Shown here: positions 55,510 to 64,000 of the stretch, one piece after another
Position numbering within the stretch: the stretch's first letter is position 1
Layout: every line of letters starts with the position of its first letter
From: CBDBIK01 sp965206145
GTDB lineage: Bacteria; Pseudomonadota; Alphaproteobacteria; TMED109
NCBI GenBank assembly: GCA_965206145.1
Contig: CBDBIK010000005.1
Location: 310,001-374,000, forward strand
Direction of reading: 5' to 3'
Length of the DNA stretch: 64,000 nucleotides
The notes under the pieces: generated by a model
The model's input: only the letters and a program-made list of their open reading frames with translations
Told to the model about the DNA's origin: nothing
Database searches by the model: none
Position numbers and translations under genes: made by a program

Positions 55510-56997
55510 ATGAGGCTCTTCATGACGCTTGGACAAACCCATACCGTTCCCGTGGCCGCCGCCAAGGCGGGCATTAGCCAGGCCACGGGCTATCGGCTTC
55601 AAGCCGACCCAACGTTGCCATCACAGAAGAAGAAGTCGCGCGGCCGCCGTCGCCCCGATCCGCTGGCAGATATTTTTGACAGTGATGTTGTGCCGATGTT
55701 GCAGTCTTCACCGGGGATCCGCCCGGTCGCCGTTTACGAGGAACTCCTTCGTCGTCACCCCGAGCTTGGGGCCGGTATCCGCCGCACTCTGGAACGGCGG
55801 ATACGGACCTGGAACGCTGAGCACGGCCCCGGGCAAGAGGTGATTTTCCGGCAGACCCACACCTCGGGCAGGATGGGCCTTTCGGATTTTACCGCCATGG
55901 GCAAGTTGGGCGTGACCATTGCCGGTGAAACGCTGGAGCATCGGCTGTATCACTTCCGGCTTGCCTATGGCGGGTTTCAGCACGCCCACGTCGTGCTGGG
56001 CGGCGAAAGCTATGTGGCGCTGGTGAGGGATTGCAGAACGCCCTCTGGACGCTCGGTGGCGTGCCGCACAATCATAGAACTGACAGTCTGTCGGCGGCCT
56101 TCAAGAATCTGGATAAGTCATCCCAGGCCGATCTAACCGACCGCTTCGACGCCCTGTGCAGCCATTATGGAATGATGCCGACGCGCCACAACAAGGGCGT
56201 CGCACACGAGAACGGTTCCATTGAGAACCCCAATGGGCATCTGAAGCGCACCATTGAGGACGCGCTGGTCATGGGTGGGTCGCGCGACTTCGAAAGCTTG
56301 CAAGACTATCGTCGCTTCATCGACGAGATCGTGGGCTGGATCAATGCGCGGAATGCCAAGCGGATCGACGCGGAACGTGCGAGCCTCAGACCTTTGCCGA
56401 CGCGGCGGATCACGGATTACGAGGAGGTCACGTTGCGCGTCACGTCCTCCGGGGGCTTCACCGTGCGCAAGGTGTTCTACACCGTGCCATCCCGGTTGAT
56501 CGGGCATCAGCTGCGGGTTCGGCTCTACGATGATCGCCTGGAGCTGTTCCTGGGAAGCTCTGCCCTGCCAACGCTGACACGCGGGCGAGCATCGAGCACC
56601 GGTAGCCATGGCACGTGGTCAATGACCACCACGTCATCCACTCCTTGCGCAAAAAGCCCATGGCGCTGATGGGGCTGGTCTATCGGGACCGGTTGTTTCC
56701 GCGCCGGGCGTTCCGCAACATGTTCGCATTCCTGCTGGAGCAGACCAGTGAGAAGGCGGCGTGCCGCATGGCTGTCGATCTTCTGGGCTGGCACACGAGC
56801 GGGGCTGCGAGGCTGAATTGGCAGCGCAGCCTGAGGAGGACCTTCGTCAGAAGCGCCCGCCTGACATGGCGGCCCTGCGCGCACTGTTTAGCCCATCAGA
56901 AGACGCGCTCCCCCAAGTCGAGGTGCAACTGGCCGACCTGTCATCTTACGACCAATTGGTCGGCGGTACGGCATCCGGTGAGGAGATTGCCGCATGA
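55510..56997 (+). pseudogene. istA: IS21 transposase IstA, multiple frameshifts
   Basis: IstA is the DDE transposase of IS21 elements. Frame one (from ATG 55510) has the helix-turn-helix VAAAKAGISQATGYRLQ and the start of the catalytic core, TSGRMGLSDFTAMG. It breaks near 56025. The second frame holds TLGGVPHNHRTDSLSAAF and GVAHENGSIENPNGHLKR with catalytic residues. It breaks again near 56600. Further pieces include LRKKPMALMGLVYRDRLFPR and the C-terminus PQVEVQLADLSSYDQLVG. No full transposase can be made. Confidence 0.85.
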
Positions 56998-57802
56998 CAT
57001 CGCCCCAGACCGATACCGCCCGCCTCACTCTCGCTTTGAGCGAATTACGCCTGCCTGCCATCAAGGCCCTATGGCCGCGCTTTGCGGAACAAGCCGACAA
57101 GGAAGGTTGGCCCGCCGCCCGGCTGCTCAGCACCCTGGTGGAACATGAACTGGCTGAACGAGATCGCCGTCGTATCGAGCGACATCTCGCACAGGCACGC
57201 CTGTTGCCCGGCAAAACGATCGACACCTTCGACTTCACAGCCGTCCCCATGCTGTCCAAGGCCCATGTCAGTGCGATCACCGCTGGCGACAGCTGGATCG
57301 GAAAGGGCGGCAACATCCTGCTGTTTGGGCCGCCAGGTGTGGCAAGTCGCATCTCGGCTCAGCGATCGGACTTTCCCTTGTAGAAAAAGGCTACCGCGTT
57401 CTCTTCAGCCGAACGACCGATCTGGTTCAGAAGCTACAGCAGGCGCAACGCGATCTCGTCCTCGAAAGTGCCATCGCAAAACTCGACAAATTCCACCTGC
57501 TGATCCTCGATGACATCACCTACGTCACCAAGGATCAGGCTGAAACCAGTGTGCTCTTCGAACTCATCAGCGCGAGATATGAGCGCCGCTCAATGCTGAT
57601 CACGGCCAACCAGCCCTTCGGGGAGTGAAATGCGATCTTTCCGGACCCAGCCATGACATTGGCCGCCGTCGACAGGCTCGTGCACCACGCAACCATCTTC
57701 GAGATGAATGTCGAAAGCTACCGGCGAAGAGAAACACAAAAAGCAAAGGGGCCGGGAAGGCCTACACTAAAAGCCACGCCGGCAAACACCAAAACTGATT
57801 GA
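56994..57802 (+). pseudogene. istB: IS21 helper ATPase IstB, frameshift and stop
   Basis: IstB is the AAA+ helper ATPase of IS21 transposition. The first frame reads from ATG 56994 (overlapping the istA end) through GNILLFGPPGV, where the Walker A loop is destroyed by a frameshift near 57342. Downstream, another frame gives LVEKGYRVLFSRTTDLVQK and LLILDDITYVTKDQAETS (Walker B). A TGA at about 57626 replaces the tryptophan of the family's FGEWNAIFPD block. Confidence 0.85.
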
Positions 57803-57954
57803 CGCTCCGCGACAATCAAAACAACCCCCTTGATCGCGGCACAAAAGCGCGCCATCGTCCCAAACGTCGCGACCAAGGATTCTCATCATGATTGTCGCGC
57901 ACTTCTCATCATGATTGTCGCGCACTTCTCATCCTGATTGTCGCGCTACACGCC

Positions 57955-57990
57955 GTTGTGGATTAATCCAGATTTTTGAGTAGCTACACT
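57955..57990 (+). repeat. Orphan degenerate CRISPR repeat beside the IS21 element
   Basis: This 36-nt unit differs from the array consensus at four positions (5, 7, 11 and 13), all in the first half. The last 23 bases, including TACACT, are intact. The -35-like TTGACC is lost (TTAATC). It lies outside the array, 2.8 kb from its last repeat, separated by the insertion sequence. Confidence 0.85.
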
Positions 57991-58035
57991 TATACTAACG
58001 TCCTTGATATTTGACTCACCGGGACTCTACAAGAG

Positions 58036-58132
58036 CGGTAAAACCTAATTCAGTGTCCTCCCCTATTTATCGTAGCGGAGGGTGATGACGCGTTCGAAGA
58101 ACGGTAATACCTAATTCAGTATCCTCCCCTAT
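58036..58132 (+). repeat. 31-bp imperfect direct repeat
   Basis: CGGTAAAACCTAATTCAGTG at 58036 recurs as CGGTAATACCTAATTCAGTA at 58102, each continuing TCCTCCCCTAT; only two bases differ. The copies are 66 bases apart, the same as the CRISPR period, but the sequence is unlike the repeat. The second lies just before the IS630 relic and may be part of its end. Confidence 0.7.
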
Positions 58133-58145
58133 AGGGGAGAGATTG

Positions 58146-58851
58146 ATGGTTGCTGAAATTACAAAGAAAGACAAGACGTCGGGCAACGTTGGTCAGGCCG
58201 CGGTGACCTACCAGGATTCGAATGCGACTCGGCGGATGCTGGCGCTTGCTCTGGTTCTGGATGGGTCTGACCGCAAGACAGGGGCAGAGAGAGCTACGAG
58301 ATGGACCCGACCGATACCTCGCGCTATTAGGTTCACCGCTACGATGCGTAGGGCCGCGTGTCGCGGCCTGTCCAACCGTCGTCACCGGGCCCACCCTGCT
58401 TGTTAAGCGTCAAACAGAAGAAGCAGTTGGCAGAAATGGTTCGGGCAGGTTTCGGTCCCGAAACCGACAGGGCACGCTGGCCGAGCGTAGAACACCTCCC
58501 CCCGTACCCTCACGATACCCGCCATACGTGGAACTACATTTTCGATGCCGTCGTCTGGCTGGCACGGATTGAAGCTGCCGCTCTGATCGTGCCACATGCC
58601 GACACACAGGCTATGAGTGCGTATCTCGTCGAAATCGCCAAAACCACTGCATTAGGCGCACATGCTCTTCCCATTCTGGATGGCTCTGACTGGCACGGTT
58701 AAGCGGAGCCGGAGGTATCACTCTGCCCAAACTCCCGCCCTGTTCCCCTGAACTCAACCTGATGGAAAATGTGTGGGCTTATCCTCGTGCCAACAAGCTC
58801 ACTATATCTGTCTTCGATAATTATGAGCAGATCGTCGAATTGAGGATTTAA
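58146..58851 (+). pseudogene. IS630-family transposase remnant
   Basis: The fragments match an IS630-type DDE transposase: RRMLALALVLDGSDRKT, then LSNRRHRAHP, LSVKQKKQLAEMVRAGFGPE, then ALIVPHADTQAMSAYLVEIA, AHALPILDGSDWHG (family DGAGWH) and PPCSPELNLMENVWAY in successive frames. A large internal part of the catalytic domain is missing. It is non-functional. It sits between two orphan CRISPR repeats. Confidence 0.75.
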
Positions 58852-59171
58852 ACGATCATTGCCGGGAAGATATCCATCTCCGACAATTTTGATCAGACCA
58901 TTGAAAGATATCGTGAAGTATGAAATTTCTTTGTAAACGACAAAACTGCAATCTCGCAATCACTGTCCGGGAATGAGTCAGAATAGTCAATATCTAAGGG
59001 CATTGGTATTAGCTACACTCAATTGTCAAGGAAGAGAGCACGTTGACTCCTGGTTGTGGGTTGACCCAAATTCTAGATACCTACACTTAACTACACTAGG
59101 TGGCGCTCAATGTATTGAAATCATTGGTCCATTACACGTCTCTCTAGTTTTCAAAATAGATCAGAGGAACT
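58852..59171. other. Low-GC gap with decayed CRISPR repeats before cas2
   Basis: No gene is seen. At 59053-59087 a 35-nt unit (GTTGTGGGTTGACCCAAATT then CTACACT) is a degraded array repeat that keeps TTGACC and TACACT. Another partial end, TTAGCTACACT, is at 59009-59019, 33 bases before it, and an AACTACACT follows at 59089. The spacing suggests a former stretch of array here. Confidence 0.7.
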
Positions 59172-59516
59172 TTAAAACAAGAGGAGTTGTTTCTGTTTCT
59201 GGTGAGGATCACGTCGCTTGCCTTTAAACGTTTTAATGTTTTCATACTGTTTGTCGGTAATAGAAATAATTTGAACGTTGCCATATTTCGGCAATTCTTT
59301 TTGTATTTTCTGCTGTAAGGTTTGCCCACGGCCCTTACCCGAAACCATGCGATAATACACAGAAAACTGCGCCATGGCGAAACCTTGATCCAACAAAAAA
59401 TTCCTAAACTTGGTCGCGGCTTTGCGATCAACTTTTTCAACCACAGGCAAATCAAACATGACTAGCATCCACAAAATTGCGTACCCGCTGAGCCAAGTTT
59501 CTCGGTCCCTTAACAT
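59172..59516 (-). CDS. cas2: CRISPR-associated endonuclease Cas2 (type II-C)
   Basis: Cas2, of 114 residues, forms the spacer-integration complex with Cas1. WMLVMFDLPVVEKVDRKAA and MAQFSVYYRM are the family's ferredoxin-fold strands, with the conserved aspartate in MFDLP. The family N-terminus WLSGYAILWM supports the ATG at 59516. It lies two bases after cas1 and is the last gene of the cas operon. It looks intact. Confidence 0.95.
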   Translation of the reverse strand: MLRDRETWLSGYAILWMLVMFDLPVVEKVDRKAATKFRNFLLDQGFAMAQFSVYYRMVSGKGRGQTLQQKIQKELPKYGNVQIISITDKQYENIKTFKGKRRDPHQKQKQLLLF

Positions 59517-59518
59517 TT

Positions 59519-60439
59519 TCAGACCAATTTGTCGGTTGGTGTCAATATCGGAAATTCTAGGACATTTTCTTTTTCCTGAAGGCTTGTTACAAACGTTTGC
59601 GCCAGCCTATAGAGGGCGTTCATCACCGTAGAAATTCCCTTTTGCAAACCCACGTCCAAATCTAAAATGTGCGTTAATTTTCGTTTTAAATCCGGCGTTA
59701 GGTCCGTTCCTCCTATCAGGTCATTGTCAATGATGCTGCGTACCGTTTTATCCACCAAAGGGCGAAAGGGTTCCATCAGGTCATCGACAAGGACAAAAGG
59801 ATTTTTTTGATTGCGGTGATGAATGCCTAACGCCGGGGTAAGACCAGCGCTGCATACCGCGCGAGCGGTAGCTGCTCGTAGCACGCTGTAGCCATAATTT
59901 AGCAGGGAGTTTTCTAACCCGGTTTGAAAATCTCGACGAAAACTATCTCCCAACAAAGCCGTCCAATAACGCCGTGCAGCTTGAGCTTCCATATTTTCAG
60001 GATCACCTGATTTCACTCGCCGGGCCAAAATATCTAATTCATTCAATACCGGGGAGGCCGGATCAAAGTATTCAAGCGCAATCCTTTGGTTGATGATTTT
60101 TTCTTGCACGATCGATTGCCAGAGGCGTTTTGCGAACGGTTTAGAGCAATCAATTTGCATCCACAGAACGCTTATGTAATCATAATGACTGCCGTATGGC
60201 AATGACAAAGCCAAGGGGTGGTAGATCTTACCGCACGTCACAATAGGGGCTTTGCGTTCGGCTAGTTCTGCGATCAAGGTTTTAGATAAGGTGATTTGGT
60301 CTGCGGATAAAATCAACGCCGTGATATCATCCAAGGGCACGCGGCCCACTTCCACGTCATCTTTCCTGATGATCATGAAGCCCCGATACTTGGATAGATG
60401 ATTACCGTTTTCGGAAATTTCCACAACCTGCGTAACCAT
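59519..60439 (-). CDS. cas1: CRISPR-associated integrase Cas1 (type II)
   Basis: Cas1, of about 306 residues, integrates new spacers. The start VVEISENGNHLSKYRGFMII and VPLDDITALILSADQITLS form the N-terminal beta domain. The catalytic glutamate is in the TGLENSLLNYGYSVLRAA helix, and the histidine in ALGIHHRNQKNPFVLVDDLM with the following aspartate completes the site. ATG 60439 follows AAGGGAT and lies four bases after the cas9 stop; a longer start at 60475 would overlap cas9. It appears intact. Confidence 0.95.
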   Translation of the reverse strand: MVTQVVEISENGNHLSKYRGFMIIRKDDVEVGRVPLDDITALILSADQITLSKTLIAELAERKAPIVTCGKIYHPLALSLPYGSHYDYISVLWMQIDCSKPFAKRLWQSIVQEKIINQRIALEYFDPASPVLNELDILARRVKSGDPENMEAQAARRYWTALLGDSFRRDFQTGLENSLLNYGYSVLRAATARAVCSAGLTPALGIHHRNQKNPFVLVDDLMEPFRPLVDKTVRSIIDNDLIGGTDLTPDLKRKLTHILDLDVGLQKGISTVMNALYRLAQTFVTSLQEKENVLEFPILTPTDKLV

Positions 60440-60443
60440 CTTT

Positions 60444-63400
60444 TTATCCCTTAATCTTGCCATCCTCGGACACATTTAAGCGGTGCAGAAATGATTTTTT
60501 CAAAACATTAATGGATTTGTGATTTTGCTCACCATCCGCCTCATATTGAGGGCGGAGGTCAATTCTATTATTTGTGGTTGAAAATCCAGCGACTCTCATA
60601 AATACAATCTTCTCACCATCTTGCAATTTCACCAGGTCGTTTTTAAACAGCCGGACAATGAACTTGGCTGCAGGGTGAATTCCTAAACCCTTAATCAGCC
60701 CCTCGTTTTTATCTGGCGTCTGACCCTTACATTGGGCATAGGACCAAAAACCCCGTGCCATTCGTATTGGTCCTTTTTCCATTTCCCCTTTTTGCCTTTG
60801 GGCACCTGCCAAATATCAACGCATACGAACGAACCCGGCGCGTAGGCCTTATAATCTGCGGACGGGATTTTCGTTGCCGATTGGTTGGACACAAAAAGAC
60901 GAATGGTTTTGATTTTTTGGACCTGGCCAAATTCAGTGAGGACTTTGGCCAAGCCATTTTTATCCAGCTTTGTGCCTGCAGTCTCGGCCTTTTCCACATG
61001 GTCTTGCACCAAAGTACGCCATCTCCGATCACGTATGAAGCCGATTTCTTTTTTTGATAGAACGTTGATTTTTTTTCGTGTGACCAGACTGTACCCCCTT
61101 GGTAGATCCGGGTCTTGTTTGTCAGGATGCACGATACCGTAAGCTGTTTCCCTAAACATTTTACCATTCGTGCCATGGTCGGGCTTGTACGACACGACGA
61201 CGCTTTGCAGTTTATGGTCGAGCTGATTTCTGAGGGGGGTAATATCTGGTAACTTAATATGAACAAGATCGTCGGTGCCACGTCCGCTTTCGCGAGATAC
61301 TGCGTTCAGTACGGCACGATCTGTCAGACCCACCACAAAAGCATCTATGATGTGGTGACGATGATCGTTGCGTTCTTTGTAGTTGTGATCCCCTAAAAGG
61401 CTGTTCAAATACCATTTCCCGCGCATCATTGCCGTTAGACCACCGGGAATAGTGGCAATTTTGTTTTGGTCACAAACGTGGCTGAGATAGCGTTTTGTGA
61501 CTTTTGAGATATAAGCATTATCTGTCAACTGTCGAGCAATGAACCCGCCACCTTTGTTAAACCGCTCCATGGCATCACCATCAAACCGCCAGCGCTTATT
61601 TCGGGGAAGAGATTTTGCACGACTTGCAATGTCTGCCCACACCATGCCTTGATCTGCATGTTGGTCATTGGCAAACGCCTCATATGGCGTGCTTCTATCC
61701 TTGATCCTATTGGCTTGGCGAATGGCCACGGTCAAATTGGCGGCGCTACTATCCAGGGTTCGTGAAAACGGTAAAATGTGCTCGATTTCCGCGTCACCAT
61801 TAAACAGCATAGCCGCCGAAATAGGTTTTCCGGAAAACGGACACAGACGGCTGATCTCATCTTTCCCTCCTAATTCTTCCCAAAGGCGGATTTTTTTCAA
61901 ATCCAAACCAACCGGATCCCGCCCATTGTGGAGTTCCCGAAATATATCAGCGCGTTTGGTATTAGCTTTTGCGTAGACCGCATTTTTCTTGGCGATGTCA
62001 TCTCGAGCCTTGGCAGTTTTTTTCAAATCGCGCACTAACTCCACATGAATTTCTGTAGGTAGACCAAACCGTTCAATGAGGCGGTTTAGAAGTTTCCTCA
62101 GTTGGTTCAACGCTACGTGAACCGTTGGGTTATTGATTTTCCCATAGTGCTGCTCGGGATTGTCTTCAGGATTAAAATCGGCAGGTTTTCCACCGATCAC
62201 ATTGCCGCGCAACACCTTCCCATAGTACGGCAGACGGTCTAACAGCTCGTCCGTAGTTCGATAACTGTGATGAAGAAATTCACCGTTATCATCCCAAATT
62301 TCTTTGACAGCTTTATCATAGCGCAACCCCTTTTCGCGCATGATCTCAGTACAGCACATCATGAACTTTCGTGACAAGTGTGTGGTGGCCGCTATCAGCT
62401 TGAACTTGGACACGGCCTTAGCTTGGTCTTCATCCAAATCAAACCGCGATTGCAAGTCATGAATTAGCTGCGCATCGTCTTCGGCCTTGTGGAGCATTTC
62501 CACCACATCATTTTGGTCGTCCGCGGACAATGCATCCCAGCTCGAGCCAAACATATCTGGCTTTCTCATCTCAACGGCGGTGGCGTTACCGTTCAATTTA
62601 TCGCGCGAACCTTTTTCTTCTAAATTGAACAGACATCCTCTGGGAAACAACAAATTCCCGTCCGGTTTTTTGAGTTTGCGAAGTGAGCCAAACGATTGCG
62701 TTTCGTGGTTCTCCAAGGCTTCTACAACCCGGTCTTGTTGCTCCGGATCCAAATCAATTTTTTTATGATTAGCGTCGTAGTATTGGAGATTAGATACTTC
62801 TTGCAAGATGCGAAATTCATGGGCGATGGGTAAATCTTTGTGAGCACGATATTCATTTATAAAAAATTCGCACCGCCCTTTTTCAACGGGTTTCAGTTTG
62901 CGTTGAAAGAAAATGCCATCAAAGCCTTGTACCTCGTTGCCATTTCGCAAATCATCCCAATCTTTGGCGGAAATAGCGTGGTGCACTTCTTGACAGTCAC
63001 GAATTTTGTCAAACTCATCCATATACATGGCGCGATCGGCATAATAATCACCATCCTTTCCGAGAAACCGGATAGGCTTACCGTTTTTCAAGCGATCGTT
63101 TAACCACTGTCCGAGAGTTTGACCGTTCAGAGCATTACGGAGTTCCGTAATCTTTGGTTTGATTTTTCTGACTCCCTCATCATCGCCATCACTTTTTCGG
63201 TTGGACAAAAAACCACGCCGCTGATTTATCTGAAAAAGCACCCGCCCCAATTCATGGGCAGTCAAAGGTCGCTCAAGCGCATCGGCTCTTAATTGATAAG
63301 GATCAAGATTCTCAAGAGCTTTGCGTGCTGGTGTGTCTTTCGGCATCAGGCCCAATTTGACCAAACGGCGGAGAAGACCTTGCTTACGTCGCGCTCGGCG

Positions 63401-63607
63401 GTCCCGGTTGCGCCGCGCACCGCGAGCCAGACGCCGTTCAACGGCAAGGCTTTGCCCAACGCGGCCTTCTGATGAAGGCTCGCGCCCATCGGAAAAAATT
63501 CTGACCCCAGCATCCATCAGCTCATTAATATTTCCAGAGTCGTCAAGGCTAAACGCGACCCACCCTAGGGAGTTCGTCCCCATATCCAACGCCAAACGCC
63601 ACGCCAT
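60444..63607 (-). CDS. cas9: Cas9 nuclease, type II-C, single frameshift near C-terminus
   Basis: Cas9 is the RNA-guided DNA nuclease of this system. ATG 63607 follows GGAGGGAT. RuvC-I has Asp8 in LDMGTNSLGW. The arginine-rich bridge helix is RRLARGARRNRDRRARRK. RuvC-II has Glu523 in HVELVRD. The HNH site has His610 in DAEIEHILPFS. RuvC-III has Asp755 in HHIIDAFVV. All nuclease residues are present. The frame runs to a stop at 60695, but the PAM-interacting end (FWSYAQCKGQ, HPAAKFIVRLFKNDLVKLQ, RVAGFSTTNN) continues in another frame to 60444. One extra T in the minus-strand T run at 60746-60750 would restore 1054 residues, normal for II-C. Without it the PAM-reading domain is lost. Confidence 0.93.
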
Positions 63608-63643
63608 CAAATTATCCCTCCGCATTAGGTGAAATCACGGTTA

Positions 63644-63672
63644 TTTGTACCACGATTTTTTCATATTGACAG
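63644..63672 (-). promoter_or_regulatory. Candidate cas9-cas1-cas2 promoter
   Basis: On the minus strand CTGTCA (63672-63667) and TACAAA (63649-63644) are 17 bases apart, with TGG before the -10 as an extended element. Transcription would start about 30 bases before the cas9 ATG. The -35 overlaps that of the divergent tracrRNA promoter. Confidence 0.5.
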
Positions 63673-63694
63673 CCGAGCTAATAAAATGTACACA
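63666..63694 (+). promoter_or_regulatory. Candidate tracrRNA promoter
   Basis: TTGACA (63666-63671) and TACACA (63689-63694) are 17 bases apart. The predicted start, near 63701, falls exactly at the beginning of the anti-repeat. The -10 resembles the TACACT found in each CRISPR repeat. Confidence 0.6.
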
Positions 63695-63700
63695 GGTGGC

Positions 63701-63788
63701 GAGTGTAGCTACTCAAAAATCTGGGCAATTCGTTAACACGACTTTTGTCATAAAATTGAAAGGCCGGGTTCGCCCGGCCTTTCTTATG
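63701..63788 (+). ncRNA. tracrRNA
   Basis: Bases 63702-63737 are complementary to the CRISPR repeat: AGTGTAGCTACTCAAAAATC, GGG, then CAATTCGTTAAC, with a small deletion and a bulge against the crRNA. A short GAC-TTTT-GTC stem follows. The RNA ends in a 10-bp hairpin AAAGGCCGGG-TTCG-CCCGGCCTTT (63759-63782) followed by CTT, a typical terminator. The gene is divergent from cas9. Pairing polarity fixes the plus strand as the crRNA strand of the array. Confidence 0.88.
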
Positions 63789-63812
63789 GGAACTATATAC
63801 CTAATTGCACCA

Positions 63813-64000
63813 TCATCCGAAACGCTTGCGATGCCCGTAAAGATGGCGCAGATCTTCATAGTTGATTCTGAACTTCGTTCCGTGATTGCGTAGCCCTCGT
63901 CCGTTCTTCGTTCGTGCGTCGAAGTCGATAGCCACAATCCCTTGTTCTATGGCTTTCACGAACAAAGTGATCTTAGGCTCCCAGTAGAGGTGGGCCATAT
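63813..64000 (-). CDS. MvaI/BcnI-like restriction endonuclease, C-terminal fragment
   Basis: The minus-strand frame entering from the window edge reads HLYWEPKITLFVKAIEQGIV then IDFDARTKNGRGLRNHGTKF and RINYEDLRHLY, ending at 63813. The RNHGTKFRI...LRHLY ending resembles the C-terminus of MvaI/BcnI-type type II restriction enzymes. The N-terminus and any methyltransferase lie beyond base 64000. It reads towards the tracrRNA. The assignment rests on a short segment. Confidence 0.55.
   Translation of the reverse strand, partial: MAHLYWEPKITLFVKAIEQGIVAIDFDARTKNGRGLRNHGTKFRINYEDLRHLYGHRKRFG

Larger units (their letters stand above)
55300..57950 (+). mobile_element. IS21-family insertion sequence, defective
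   Basis: The element starts TGCCGCGCGACAAACAAGG and ends with the complement of TGTAGCGCGACAATCAGG. Near the right end, units of GATTGTCGCGC plus CTCATCATG-like sequence are repeated three times, as in IS21 multiple terminal repeats. A 6-bp direct repeat CGCCGT flanks it (55294-55299 and 57951-57956). Both genes, istA and istB, are frameshifted. The right-hand copy of CGCCGT runs into a degenerate CRISPR repeat. Confidence 0.85.

Noticed and set aside
58973..59227. 84-codon plus-strand frame before cas2
   Set aside because: It spans degenerate CRISPR repeats and runs into cas2 on the other strand.
59172..63607. Type II-A or II-B classification
   Set aside because: No csn2 or cas4 lies next to cas1/cas2, and the restored Cas9 length (1054) and three-gene set fit II-C.

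Overview
The window looks like the chromosome of a high-GC alphaproteobacterium, probably Rhodospirillales-like. The evidence is dense, often ATGA-overlapped housekeeping genes (guaA, guaB, rlmE, thrS-infC, speD-ornithine decarboxylase, yfgM-bamB-der), a MutT/UppP/QueG set, a lanthanide-type methanol dehydrogenase (XoxF) cluster and a type II-C CRISPR system. The species assignment is inference; no rRNA is present.

Layout. 1-8.1 kb: partial sensor histidine kinase, FAD disulfide oxidoreductase, class III aminotransferase, acyl-CoA ligase, ketopantoate-reductase-like enzyme, SAM methyltransferase and MutT. 8.2-12.1 kb: a decayed accessory patch with a frameshifted AAA ATPase overlapping a Fic-domain gene, and a Uma2-type remnant. 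12.1-16.2 kb: a frameshifted porin, then an ABC exporter with a coupled small basic ORF. 16.4 kb: a tRNA-Thr(GGT) interrupted by a 205-nt group I intron. 16.6-18.7 kb: a methyltransferase and an SDR. 18.7-23.4 kb: a SoxC-like molybdenum dehydrogenase overlapping a 1174-residue protein that joins a SoxD-like cytochrome c to two NosR/NapH-type membrane iron-sulfur modules with an FMN domain between them. 23.5-26.8 kb: xoxF-xoxJ-xoxG with a structured leader. 26.8-50 kb: VWA and HEAT proteins, then mostly core genes and five tRNAs.

50-64 kb is a lower-GC, mobile, defence-rich island beginning around a tRNA-Gln(CTG). It holds a vestigial type I-E repeat pair, a 60-repeat type II-C array, an IS21-family element with a 6-bp target duplication, an IS630 relic, cas2-cas1-cas9, a divergent tracrRNA gene and the end of a MvaI/BcnI-like restriction endonuclease. 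cas9 carries all its nuclease motifs but has a one-base frameshift near the C-terminus. Every intact CRISPR repeat contains a -35/-10 promoter pair, so crRNAs are probably transcribed unit by unit towards the tracrRNA-dependent Cas9.

How the genes work together. SoxC-like enzyme, SoxD/NosR fusion and XoxFJG form one same-strand block of periplasmic redox enzymes that would feed electrons into c-type cytochromes and a membrane iron-sulfur/flavin conduit. SpeD, an ornithine-decarboxylase-like enzyme and SpeE make a local polyamine route. YfgM-BamB-Der and GuaB/TPR/GuaA are conventional operons. Several genes show one-base or multiple frameshifts (ATPase, porin, molybdenum-carrier-like gene, cas9, transposases); for the single-indel cases (porin, cas9) an assembly error cannot be excluded from sequence alone.
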